NCBI GenBank assembly: GCA_004295245.1
Contig: REAR01000066.1
Coordinates: 1-51,144, forward strand
Source: Sphingobacteriales bacterium
GTDB lineage: Bacteria; Bacteroidota; Bacteroidia; Chitinophagales; Chitinophagaceae
Length of the DNA: 51,144 nt
Reading direction: 5' to 3'
Every line of letters starts with the position of its first letter. The first letter of the stretch is position 1. Below the pieces are notes generated by a model. The model did not search any database. It saw only the letters and a list, made by a program, of their open reading frames with translations, and was not told where the DNA came from. Positions 43,794 through 51,051 of the stretch are shown in pieces. Made by a program: the position numbers and the translations under genes.

Positions 43794-43806
43794 GTAATTT
43801 ACCGCC

Positions 43807-44310
43807 ATGTTACGCTTTACCGCCACCATTGAAAAATTTGCCAACCAAGGAGAAAAAACCGGATGGACTTATATTGCCATTCCGGCTAAACTGGCAACAC
43901 AATTAAACCCCGGTAATAAACAGTCGTTCAGAGTAAGAGGCACATTAGATAATTACAGTATTGTTTTTGTAGCTGCCATACCAATGGGCGAAGGAGATTA
44001 TATTATTCCGCTAAATGCCGCGATGCGCAAACAGTTGCAAAAAACAAAAGGCGCAAAAATTATTGCCACGCTTGAATTAGATACAACAGAAAAAGTATTG
44101 GATGAAGATTTTATAGAATGCCTGCAGGAAGAGCCTAAGGCAATAGCTCATTTTAATACCCTTCTTAAAAGCCACCAGCGCTATTTTAGCAATTGGATAG
44201 CAAGTGCCAAAACAATTGAAACCAAAAGTAAACGCATAGCAATGTCTGTAAATGCACTTGCAAAAGGGTGGGATTACGGGCAAATGATAAGAGCCAATAA
44301 AAAAACCTAA
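43807..44310 (+). CDS. DUF1905 / YdeI-OmpD-associated domain protein
   Basis: The 167-residue protein has an N-terminal DUF1905 domain (about 1-95; FTATIEKF, GWTYIAIPA, SFRVRGTLDNY, FVAAIPMGEGDYIIPLNAAMRK). A C-terminal helical segment (about 118-165, HFNTLLKSHQRYFSNWIASAKTIE) follows, typical of YdeI/OmpD-associated proteins. The family is widespread in Bacteroidota, with no firm function. The gene begins only 14 bp after a strong terminator-like T-run, so its transcription presumably starts within or beyond that hairpin array. It converges on lgt with two bases between their stops. Confidence 0.85.
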   Translation: MLRFTATIEKFANQGEKTGWTYIAIPAKLATQLNPGNKQSFRVRGTLDNYSIVFVAAIPMGEGDYIIPLNAAMRKQLQKTKGAKIIATLELDTTEKVLDEDFIECLQEEPKAIAHFNTLLKSHQRYFSNWIASAKTIETKSKRIAMSVNALAKGWDYGQMIRANKKT

Positions 44311-44312
44311 GT

Positions 44313-45596
44313 CTAGCCCTTCTTTACTCTTTTAGGTAAATATGCCATTAAGAAACCCCCGGTTATTATTAAGCATAGGGAAATGATTTCTGCCTGTGTG
44401 GGTTGAAAAGGTAAATTTTCGTACTGTGTGTTCACTCTTATTTTTTCAATAAAGAAACGCTCTAACCCATTTACTAATAAATAAAAACCAAATAAGGTAC
44501 CTGCTACTTTAAACTGTTTACGTAGCAGCCAAATAACAACAAACAAAATAGTACAAACAATTATTTCATATAAAGGCGTAGGAAAAACAGGTATGGGCAG
44601 CATGTAATTGTATTGATCCCAATTAGCAGTTGCCATTTGAATACCATCTCCATTTACATTATGAGGATAGCTATACGCAAAAAACCAATCTGGCAACCAA
44701 GATACCCCGCTAAATGAGATGTGCTGCACCTGAGATAAATCAGTTACAGCATCTCTTAAATAATACGCTTTATGCAGTTGCAAAGCGGCTGAAAAATCTT
44801 GTACGGTGGCGCTACTTAAATTACCCATTGCATCTGCCTGGTAGGCACTATTAATAATACCCCAATCACCATCACCACTAACCTGGCAACCTACTCGGCC
44901 TATGGCATAAGCCAGCATTAAAGCCGGTGCTGCCGCATCATTTAAATGCCAGAAGCCTATTTTGTGGCGTTTTGCATACCACCAAATTGCCAATGCTGCG
45001 CATATTAAACCGCCATAAAAAGTAAGGCCGCTGGCTGAAAATAAATTACCAATAGGGTCTTTTATAAACCGGTCCCAATTTTCAAAGTTGTCAAACAATT
45101 TGGCACCAGCAAAGCCAAATACAGCGGCAAAAATTACAATATCTCCCACCCTGTCGTGCGGCCAAATACGAATGGTCCTTTCCTCGGGCTTACTAAGTTT
45201 TTGCTTATTTTTCTCGTACCATTTTATACCCGCTAATACAAGCCCTAATAAAATGCCTGCAGGCCAACTGCCCTGCGATGAAAATATATAGGATTGCGGA
45301 TCAGTTGTTACAGGGGTATCTGATACCAGCGCACCTAAAAATTTAAACCCAAATAGAAAGCCTATTATAAAGTTTAGTAGTAACTCTCCAAAACCGGCTG
45401 GCTTACCCACGGTAACTTTTTCTTCTTCATACTGCAACAGGCCCTGTTTGCCTTTTCTTCTTAGTTCTGCGGTTAGTACTACGGCAGCAATTATAAAAGC
45501 TAAAGCCACAAAGAAACCAAACGAATTAATAAATTTTAATCCTTCCAGTTTTATATTAAACCAGTCTCTGAATATATAATATAGATTGGGATACAT
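44313..45596 (-). CDS. lgt: prolipoprotein diacylglyceryl transferase
   Basis: Lgt transfers diacylglycerol to the lipobox cysteine of prolipoproteins, the first step of lipoprotein maturation. At 427 residues it is long compared with proteobacterial Lgt, owing to extra loops around residues 55-150 and 245-310. Multiple transmembrane helices are present. Conserved elements are the opening NSFGFFVALAF, ASGLTFYGGLI, the signature AYAIGRVGCQVSGDGDWG (a divergent GRxGxFxNxExxG) and the C-terminal NGLERFFIEKIRVN. It would serve the lipoproteins in this window, for example those at 5539 and 12569. It is an inner-membrane enzyme and appears monocistronic. Confidence 0.9.
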   Translation of the reverse strand: MYPNLYYIFRDWFNIKLEGLKFINSFGFFVALAFIIAAVVLTAELRRKGKQGLLQYEEEKVTVGKPAGFGELLLNFIIGFLFGFKFLGALVSDTPVTTDPQSYIFSSQGSWPAGILLGLVLAGIKWYEKNKQKLSKPEERTIRIWPHDRVGDIVIFAAVFGFAGAKLFDNFENWDRFIKDPIGNLFSASGLTFYGGLICAALAIWWYAKRHKIGFWHLNDAAAPALMLAYAIGRVGCQVSGDGDWGIINSAYQADAMGNLSSATVQDFSAALQLHKAYYLRDAVTDLSQVQHISFSGVSWLPDWFFAYSYPHNVNGDGIQMATANWDQYNYMLPIPVFPTPLYEIIVCTILFVVIWLLRKQFKVAGTLFGFYLLVNGLERFFIEKIRVNTQYENLPFQPTQAEIISLCLIITGGFLMAYLPKRVKKG

Positions 45597-45709
45597 GCTT
45601 GCGTTGAATTTTTAATAGCTGCCGAAGATACAATTTATACTATTTGCGGCAGCTGTCATTTTATAGCACTGCGGTACCGGTAAATAAGCCGCTGAAAATG
45701 GTGTTATGG

Positions 45710-45759
45710 CTGAAGGGTGCGACGCAACGGTGTTGCCAGTTGCACTGCCGCTGGTTACC
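45710..45759 (+). repeat. two-block intergenic repeat, copy 12
   Basis: Core GTGCGACGCAAC at 45717-45728; block GCTGGTTACC at 45750-45759, 21 nt away. It is followed at once by the terminator of the next gene. Confidence 0.8.
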
Positions 45760-45761
45760 AC

Positions 45762-45788
45762 AAAAAAAACCCCGGAAAAACCGGGGCT
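45762..45788 (-). terminator. terminator of the bacilliredoxin gene
   Basis: CCCCGG (45770-45775) and CCGGGG (45781-45786) pair around a five-base loop. In the minus direction they are followed by eight T residues, 25 bp past the stop. Confidence 0.8.
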
Positions 45789-45810
45789 TGATTAAATGAC
45801 CATTTTGTTA

Positions 45811-46224
45811 CTAACAATGCTGGTTAAAAGCTTCAATAAGATTATGCGCTATCATTTGTGCCGGACGACCTTCTATCTGGTGTCTTTCAATAAAGTGCAC
45901 CAATTGCCCATCTTTAAACAAAGCTATAGATGGCGAAGATGGCGGGTAAGGCATTAAATGCTGGCGTAGTTGCTTAACAGCCTCCACATCAAAACCAGCA
46001 AAGCTGGTTGTTAAATGATCGGGCTTTTTTTCTGTATTGGCAACTGCCATTAAAACGCCGGGGCGTGCAGTACCTGCACTGCAACCGCAAACCGAGTTTA
46101 TCATTACTAAGGTGGTTCCTTTTTCTGCCAGTGTGTTTTCTACTGCATCAGAACTTAACAGCTCCTGAAAACCATTGTCTGTTAACTCTTCCTTCATGGG
46201 TTGTACAATTTCTGCTGGATACAT
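45811..46224 (-). CDS. BrxA/BrxB family bacilliredoxin
   Basis: Bacilliredoxins remove bacillithiol from S-bacillithiolated proteins. The 137-residue protein has the characteristic C46-G-C48 active site in INSVCGCSAGTARPG. Other family stretches are MYPAEIVQPM at the start, LMPYPPSSPSIALFKDG and HFIERHQIEGRPA. The length is normal and the protein cytoplasmic. With bshB1 in the same window it supports a bacillithiol redox system. The choice between BrxA and BrxB cannot be made by eye. The gene has its own terminator. Confidence 0.93.
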   Translation of the reverse strand: MYPAEIVQPMKEELTDNGFQELLSSDAVENTLAEKGTTLVMINSVCGCSAGTARPGVLMAVANTEKKPDHLTTSFAGFDVEAVKQLRQHLMPYPPSSPSIALFKDGQLVHFIERHQIEGRPAQMIAHNLIEAFNQHC

Positions 46225-46290
46225 AGTTTTTTATTTTAGCAACGCAAAGTTACCAAAAAAGTTCATTGCTACTTTTTTAGATATAGAAAT

Positions 46291-46336
46291 ACTGAATTAT
46301 TGTCGCACAAATCAATTGCAAACTGAATTATTGTCG
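46291..46336 (+). promoter_or_regulatory. direct repeat upstream of the Hsp20 gene
   Basis: ACTGAATTATTGTCG occurs exactly at 46291-46305 and again at 46322-46336, a 31-bp period close to three helical turns. It lies about 110-155 bp before the Hsp20 start and 65 bp upstream of the divergent bacilliredoxin gene. It may be a pair of regulator-binding sites for either gene. Confidence 0.4.
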
Positions 46337-46444
46337 GCTTTTTTATAACAAACCAGCAACTGCGGCAGAAAAAAAGCTATTGGTATTGCATTTGAAAAAC
46401 ATTATTCGTCAACAAAAATTTTAAAAAAATAAAAAATAAAAACT

Positions 46445-46876
46445 ATGACACTGGTAAGACCTAATTACAAACCTGGTTATGTAAACTTAAATAACCTGTT
46501 AGACAATTTCTTTAGTGAAGCACCTTCTTTATTTGAAAAAAACAGCGCTGCAGTTGCTGCCGTAAACATTGCAGAAACAACAGAGGCCTATCATTTAGAA
46601 TTAAATGCCCCCGGCAGAAATAAAGAAGATTTTGCTATAACCATAGACAATGGTTTGCTTACTATTGGCTTTGAAAACAAAGAAGAAGCTAAAACAGAAA
46701 ATTACAAAACCGTACGCAAAGAGTTTAGTGTGCAAAGTTTTAAGCGCAGCTTTACTATTGATGAAAACATTGATGCCACCGGCATACAAGCCAAGTACGA
46801 AAATGGTTTACTAAAACTGTTATTGCCTAAAAAAGCAACCGTTAAAGAGGCCAGCAAAAGCATTACCATTCAATAA
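46445..46876 (+). CDS. Hsp20/alpha-crystallin small heat-shock protein
   Basis: This 143-residue chaperone holds unfolding proteins for later refolding. An N-terminal arm (about 1-38, NLNNLLDNFFSEAPSLFEK) precedes the alpha-crystallin domain (about 40-130): VNIAETTEAYHLELNAPGRNKEDFAI by pattern, FKRSFTIDENID and the ending AKYENGLLKLLLPKK, containing the family A-x-x-x-NGxL motif. A C-terminal SKSITIQ tail resembles the IxI assembly motif. It is cytoplasmic and stress-induced by family expectation. A direct repeat lies upstream and a terminator 27 bp downstream. Confidence 0.94.
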   Translation: MTLVRPNYKPGYVNLNNLLDNFFSEAPSLFEKNSAAVAAVNIAETTEAYHLELNAPGRNKEDFAITIDNGLLTIGFENKEEAKTENYKTVRKEFSVQSFKRSFTIDENIDATGIQAKYENGLLKLLLPKKATVKEASKSITIQ

Positions 46877-46903
46877 TTAGTTGGCAGCAGTTGGTTTTGG
46901 TTA

Positions 46904-46935
46904 TTACCCGGCAATTTTGCCGGGTAATTTTTTTA
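46904..46935 (+). terminator. terminator of the Hsp20 gene
   Basis: TTACCCGGCAA (46904-46914) pairs perfectly with TTGCCGGGTAA (46917-46927) and is followed by a run of T. Confidence 0.85.
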
Positions 46936-46975
46936 CTTGTAATATTTAAATAGCTTTAGCTACAAATAGTAGTAT

Positions 46976-47027
46976 GTAACCAGCTATAGCACTAAAAGCA
47001 GCAGCGGTTGCGTCGCACACTTGTACT
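46976..47027 (-). repeat. two-block intergenic repeat, copy 13
   Basis: Block GTAACCAGC at 46976-46984; reverse core GTTGCGTCGCAC at 47007-47018, 22 nt away. It lies upstream of the sigma-factor gene. Confidence 0.8.
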
Positions 47028-47073
47028 GCAAACCCGTTGCAGCAGTGGTAAACGGGGTCCACTTACAACAAAC

Positions 47074-48150
47074 ATGTTCTCAGAAAAAGAATTTATACAG
47101 GCAATAGAAACCAACCAAAACATTATTCACAAAGTGTGTAATATGTATTTGGATAAGGCGCAAGAACGAGAAGACCTCTTTCAGGAAATTTTATTGAATG
47201 CCTGGAAGGGCATTCAAAATTTTAAAGGAGATGCAAAATTTTCAACCTGGTTATACCGCGTGGCCTTAAATACAGCCATTACTTTTTACCGTAAAGAAAA
47301 AAGAACCATCAATACCACCAGTTTTGAAGAACAACTAAACAGCGTTGCCGATAGTGAGTACCGGCCCGACGACCAGTTCAATGCCTTGTACAAAGCCATT
47401 GCAGAATTATCAAAAATTGATAAAGCCCTTGTAATGCTGTACCTGGAAGATTACGATTACCAGGAAATAGGAGACATTATTGGCATAACCCCCAATAATG
47501 TGGCGGTAAAAATGAACCGTATTAAAACAAAACTGGATTTAGATAACCTGAAACAAGAGCTAAAAACAAAGCTGGAGGCCACCGGTCATACCCGCAGCCC
47601 GGCACAATTAGAGCAGCTGATAAATGGCAAAAGCCGCTCGGTTATTGGTAAATTAAAACGCAGTATTTTATTTGAACTGCTGTTTACACTTTTGGTAATA
47701 GTAGTTGTTATAATAATTGTACTTGCCAGTAACCGCTATCACTTTCCCGGTCTTAGTGCGTTTATTATAACAGGCTGCCTGGTATTTGGTATTTATGTAT
47801 GGCGCTTGCAACAACGCATACACTTTTATCAAAAAAATGCCGCCTCTGTAAAAGAAAAACTACAGCAGATTATACATATTCTGCAACGGTATACCCGTTT
47901 GTATTTTCAGTTAACTATGATACTGCTGCCCATTGCCTTTATTATGGGTTATGTATTTGCCGCAACAGAAAAAAAACAAGCCGACAACACCAATAATTAT
48001 TCAATATATGGCACCCTGTTTTATATTGCTTTTGCAATAGTATGGAGTGTTTTAATGTATTTTTTTACCAAGTGGTATATTAAAAAATTATATGGCAATT
48101 ACCTGCAACAACTAAAAGATCAGTTAAAAGAATTAGAGAACGGGCAATAG
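47074..48150 (+). CDS. ECF-type sigma factor fused to a four-helix membrane domain
   Basis: Residues 1-152 of this 358-residue protein are a complete ECF sigma factor. Region 2 spans about 15-80, with EDLFQEILLNAWKGI and FSTWLYRVALN. Region 4 spans about 105-152, with YQEIGDIIGITPNNVAVKMNRIK. The frame then continues without a stop into LDLDNLKQELKTKLEA and a hydrophobic domain with helices near 198-219, 224-243, 277-296 and 311-333. That part resembles a membrane protein usually encoded as a separate gene just after such sigma factors, so this looks like a gene fusion. If real, the sigma factor would be membrane-tethered. ATG 47074 is chosen because an earlier in-frame start lies in a repeat. 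Confidence 0.85.
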   Translation: MFSEKEFIQAIETNQNIIHKVCNMYLDKAQEREDLFQEILLNAWKGIQNFKGDAKFSTWLYRVALNTAITFYRKEKRTINTTSFEEQLNSVADSEYRPDDQFNALYKAIAELSKIDKALVMLYLEDYDYQEIGDIIGITPNNVAVKMNRIKTKLDLDNLKQELKTKLEATGHTRSPAQLEQLINGKSRSVIGKLKRSILFELLFTLLVIVVVIIIVLASNRYHFPGLSAFIITGCLVFGIYVWRLQQRIHFYQKNAASVKEKLQQIIHILQRYTRLYFQLTMILLPIAFIMGYVFAATEKKQADNTNNYSIYGTLFYIAFAIVWSVLMYFFTKWYIKKLYGNYLQQLKDQLKELENGQ

Positions 48151-48214
48151 CCATTGCATTTGAGCGAAATACTGTAATATTGCAACTGCTTCCACCAAAC
48201 TTTGTTTCGCAAAC

Positions 48215-49468
48215 ATGAGATGCCCGCAACTACTTGCAGTATTACTTTTACTTATTATTTCCGGCAGCAGCAGGGCACAGCAAGATACACTGCCTGCCAG
48301 TAAGCCTGTAGAAACAGATACTGTTTTACGCATCACCAACCTTAACCCCTATTTTACCTTGCATGTAGACTCTTCTCTACTATACAACCTGGAAATTAAT
48401 AAAGATGAAACCGGCTATTATTGGTTCTTAAAAAATTCTCCCGTTGGGTTAAAAATTAATAAAGACAATGGCATCCTCAGTTTTAAGGCCGATAAATCAT
48501 TCTTTCTCTCCGGTAAATTGAAATACGATGTGGAGTATAAAGTAAGCATTGGTGTGCAAAGCCTTACCAACCCTGCTTTAAAAGCCGATACTTTTTTTAC
48601 CCTGCTATTTTATAATACAGATATTATTGTTTCTAAAATAAAACCCTCTGTAAGCTCTACCCTTTATGCAGATGAAGGAGACACCATCAGCTTTAAAGTG
48701 CAATGCGAGAACGGTAATTTTCCTATAGAAACCATTACCTTTTTTGCCAATACCCCGCTTACCCATTTTACCACCGTAAAAAAATGCGATGAGGATTTTG
48801 TATGGATACCCAATTATGATTTTGTAAAACCAACCGACTCGGGCAAAGTACATATTGTTGCTCTCAGCTTTGTGGGTGCTAATAAATTTCAGGTAAAAGA
48901 TACAGCTACAGTAAAAATTGTTATAAGAGATGCACTTAATTATCCGCTTGCTGTGCAAGATTATAACCTGCTTAACAAAAACATCAACACCTATATTCTG
49001 CAATTGAAATACACATTTCTGCAGTTAGATAAAAGAGTAAAAAAAGTAAAAAACACCCGCACCACTTTTGATATTACCGGTTCCACCACGGCCCTCACCG
49101 GCAGCATTCTGGCTACTTCCAGCGATGCAGGCACCAAAAAAACCGGACAGGTACTGCCCAGCGTAGGCGTTTCTTTAGTGCCCATAAAAGAAGCCGTGGC
49201 CCCGCAAAAAATATACGATCAAAACCAGGCCAGCTCCATCCGCGCCTCTATTAAGCGGTTAGAATATATGCTGCGGGATAATTTACTGGTAGGCGAAAAA
49301 GACCCCAACATCAGCCTCAAAACACAAAAGCTAAAAGACGAGCTGAAGCAAATACAAATTCAGTTAATAGACATACCCGTAGAAATTGCCAATAACATGA
49401 CCGAAGAAGAGCTGAACGAATATTTTAACAGCCCCAGCGTAAATAAAAAATACCGGGTAAAAAAATAA
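48215..49468 (+). CDS. secreted protein with Ig-like region, unknown function
   Basis: This 417-residue protein has a signal peptide (about 1-21, ending SSRAQQ). Two beta-rich regions follow at about 35-130 and 135-235, which read like immunoglobulin or cadherin-like folds: YYWFLKNSPVGLKINKDNG resembles a putative-Ig pattern. A linker rich in Thr, Ser and Ala (about 280-315) precedes a helical, charged C-terminus with SIKRLEYMLRDNLL and LKDELKQIQIQLID, possibly coiled coil. I do not recognise the family. It lies 64 bp after the sigma/membrane fusion on the same strand and may belong to the same transcript. Confidence 0.7.
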   Translation: MRCPQLLAVLLLLIISGSSRAQQDTLPASKPVETDTVLRITNLNPYFTLHVDSSLLYNLEINKDETGYYWFLKNSPVGLKINKDNGILSFKADKSFFLSGKLKYDVEYKVSIGVQSLTNPALKADTFFTLLFYNTDIIVSKIKPSVSSTLYADEGDTISFKVQCENGNFPIETITFFANTPLTHFTTVKKCDEDFVWIPNYDFVKPTDSGKVHIVALSFVGANKFQVKDTATVKIVIRDALNYPLAVQDYNLLNKNINTYILQLKYTFLQLDKRVKKVKNTRTTFDITGSTTALTGSILATSSDAGTKKTGQVLPSVGVSLVPIKEAVAPQKIYDQNQASSIRASIKRLEYMLRDNLLVGEKDPNISLKTQKLKDELKQIQIQLIDIPVEIANNMTEEELNEYFNSPSVNKKYRVKK

Positions 49469-49477
49469 GCAAATTAT

Positions 49478-49528
49478 GTAACCAACATATAAGCTTTGTG
49501 CAGCAGTGGTTGCGTCGCACCATTCATC
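49478..49528 (-). repeat. two-block intergenic repeat, copy 14
   Basis: Block GTAACCAAC at 49478-49486; reverse core GTTGCGTCGCAC at 49509-49520, 22 nt away. It lies between convergent genes. Confidence 0.75.
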
Positions 49529-49630
49529 ACTATCTCTTTTGGCAACTTTTCCGTTACTTAGCCTTCACCGAATTTCGTTTTTGAATTTGAATTACAAATT
49601 ACGACGAGTTGAGTGTTGATATTATTTGTT

Positions 49631-50059
49631 TTATTGATGAGCTATACAAGATTCTTCATAGCTCCATTTAGATAAGTTTTCGCCTTTAACTAACAAGTCT
49701 TTTATTATTGAGTAGTCAACTTCAGGCGGTATATCAACAGATATTAAAATAGTAACATCGCTAATTTCTGAATCACACCCTAATTTTTTTAACTCCTCTC
49801 TAAGCGGAGCTACACTTTCTTTATCTGATAAAATAACTCTGACGGTACTATGGCCGGACTCCTGAACTAACCCTGTCACAAAAAGTTCTCCATCTCTGTT
49901 TTCTACTTTAACTATATCTCCTAAAGAATATTCAGGGGCATAAAACAAAATATTGTCCAATTGAAAATTCTCGCCTACAGGAGCTGCCCATGCGCTTTCG
50001 ATTCCATATTCATTTTCAGGAGTATTATAATGCTCAAATAATATTTTTACATGCTCCAT
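49631..50059 (-). CDS. DUF4265 domain-containing protein
   Basis: This 142-residue soluble protein matches the DUF4265 pattern: IESAWAAPVGENFQLDNILFYA by order, a SLGDIVKVENRDGEL strand pair, GHSTVRVILSD and a final YSIIKDLLVKGENLSKWSYEE. The function of the family is unknown, though members often occur in accessory regions and near toxin-type loci. It starts at ATG 50059, 53 bp from the GTTGTTGGTA repeat cluster that begins at 50112. It converges on the unknown secreted-protein gene. Confidence 0.82.
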   Translation of the reverse strand: MEHVKILFEHYNTPENEYGIESAWAAPVGENFQLDNILFYAPEYSLGDIVKVENRDGELFVTGLVQESGHSTVRVILSDKESVAPLREELKKLGCDSEISDVTILISVDIPPEVDYSIIKDLLVKGENLSKWSYEESCIAHQ

Positions 50060-50111
50060 GTTTAATTAGTTTTTCTTTACAGCCCCATCACTCAGCGTAA
50101 GCACAGCCCAA

Positions 50112-50204
50112 GCCGTTGTTGGTATGCAGCAAAGGTAAATGGGCGTTGGCCTACCAACAACATTGCGCAACTAATGCAGCTACAAACCCCCGTTGTTGTT
50201 GGTA
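50112..50204. repeat. 93-bp GTTGTTGGTA palindrome repeat, copy A
   Basis: This segment is 92/93 identical to 51052-51144. Inside, GTTGTTGGTA (50115-50124) and TACCAACAAC (50152-50161) form a perfect 10-bp inverted repeat, and another GTTGTTGGTA closes the unit at 50195-50204. Further TACCAACAA copies follow at about 50232 and 50264. Confidence 0.85.
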
Positions 50205-50577
50205 CGCTTGCCCTGCTTTACCACCCCTGCATACCAACAACGGCTTGTGCCGGTTGAAGATTTGCTTACCAACAAAGGCGAGGAAGCTGGGTGAAGTTGT
50301 GGGTGTACATCATTCACAGATTGGAAGATATGAGAAGGGGGAAGCAAGCCCTGCCGCAGAGGTGCTTAAAAAAATGGCTAATGCCCTCAATGTTTCCACT
50401 GATTATTTAATGAATGGAACTACCGCAGATTTAGCAGCAGAGAACATCAACGATAAAACTTTGATTAATCAGTTCAACAGGATTTCAGAACTAACAGAAG
50501 AAAATAAAACAGTCGTTTCTAAACTCATTGATGCTTTTCTTTTTCAACAAGAGATGAGGCAAAAACTTGCTCAATAA
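50205..50577 (+). pseudogene. XRE-family regulator, 5' end replaced by repeat sequence
   Basis: From about 50276 the frame encodes RKLGEVVGVHHSQIGRYE, the second and recognition helices of an XRE/Cro-type helix-turn-helix. Then come KGEASPAAEVLKKMANAL and a C-terminal STDYLMNG and helical tail, all normal for a small transcriptional regulator. The first helix (about 20 residues) is missing. Its place is taken by the GTTGTTGGTA repeat cluster, which happens to stay open in this frame up to a TTG at 50116. Either the gene was truncated by repeat insertion or it now starts inside the repeat with an altered N-terminus. Partners may be the small membrane gene that converges on it. Confidence 0.65.
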
Positions 50578-50579
50578 AA

Positions 50580-50602
50580 AAAGCCACTCATTGAGTGGCT
50601 TT
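50580..50602. terminator. bidirectional terminator between XRE and membrane genes
   Basis: AAAGCCACTCA (50580-50590) and TGAGTGGCTTT (50592-50602) form a dyad with A- and T-rich flanks. It overlaps the stop codon of the minus-strand gene. Confidence 0.65.
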
Positions 50603-51001
50603 AATGTTTTTTCTACTGCCTTTATAATAAATCCATGCTAACAAGATACTTTTTAATAACGCCGCTATTCCTATGTGTAGATATGTAGCAGTACTGCTTG
50701 TAATATCAGGCAATATTTTATAAAGGGCAATATCTACCAAGTACAATAAAATCCATATTAAAATAAGAATGAGCCACTTCAACAGACTGTGATTTACTTT
50801 TTGATACAAAAAAACCACGCCAATTAAGATGAGCAACCATGCTACATAAAATTCTTTCTGTAATCCGACAGGCTTTAACAATGTACCTATTGCACCTCCT
50901 ACCAAGTACAGAAAAACATCATTAAAAAACAAATCAGATATTAGGTATGCTATAATGCTAATACCGAATAAAATTGCAAGAGGCTTATTTTTTGTTATCA
51001 T
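50588..51001 (-). CDS. small four-helix membrane protein, unknown
   Basis: From ATG 51001 this 137-residue protein has four hydrophobic helices: LAILFGISIIAYLISDLF, AWLLILIGVVFLYQ, LLKWLILILIWILLYLVDI and HIGIAALLKSILLAWIYY, ending in basic GSRKNIKATQ. An earlier TTG at 51031 is less likely. I recognise no family. It converges on the XRE remnant, and the pair is boxed between the two copies of the 93-bp repeat, so it may be part of one accessory or transferred segment. Confidence 0.6.
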   Translation of the reverse strand: MITKNKPLAILFGISIIAYLISDLFFNDVFLYLVGGAIGTLLKPVGLQKEFYVAWLLILIGVVFLYQKVNHSLLKWLILILIWILLYLVDIALYKILPDITSSTATYLHIGIAALLKSILLAWIYYKGSRKNIKATQ

Positions 51002-51051
51002 CAGACTTAAACTTTTTATTCCAATCAGCAATTGATATCATTGTTTCTTTT

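Noticed and set aside
47008-47073. 22-residue N-terminal extension of the sigma factor
   Set aside because: It starts inside a repeat core with a non-ATG codon; the sigma domain begins at ATG 47074.
50112-50275. CRISPR array at the right end
   Set aside because: The repeated unit alternates in orientation, spacing is irregular (about 30-45 nt), there are too few units and no cas gene is present. Palindromic repeat elements fit better.
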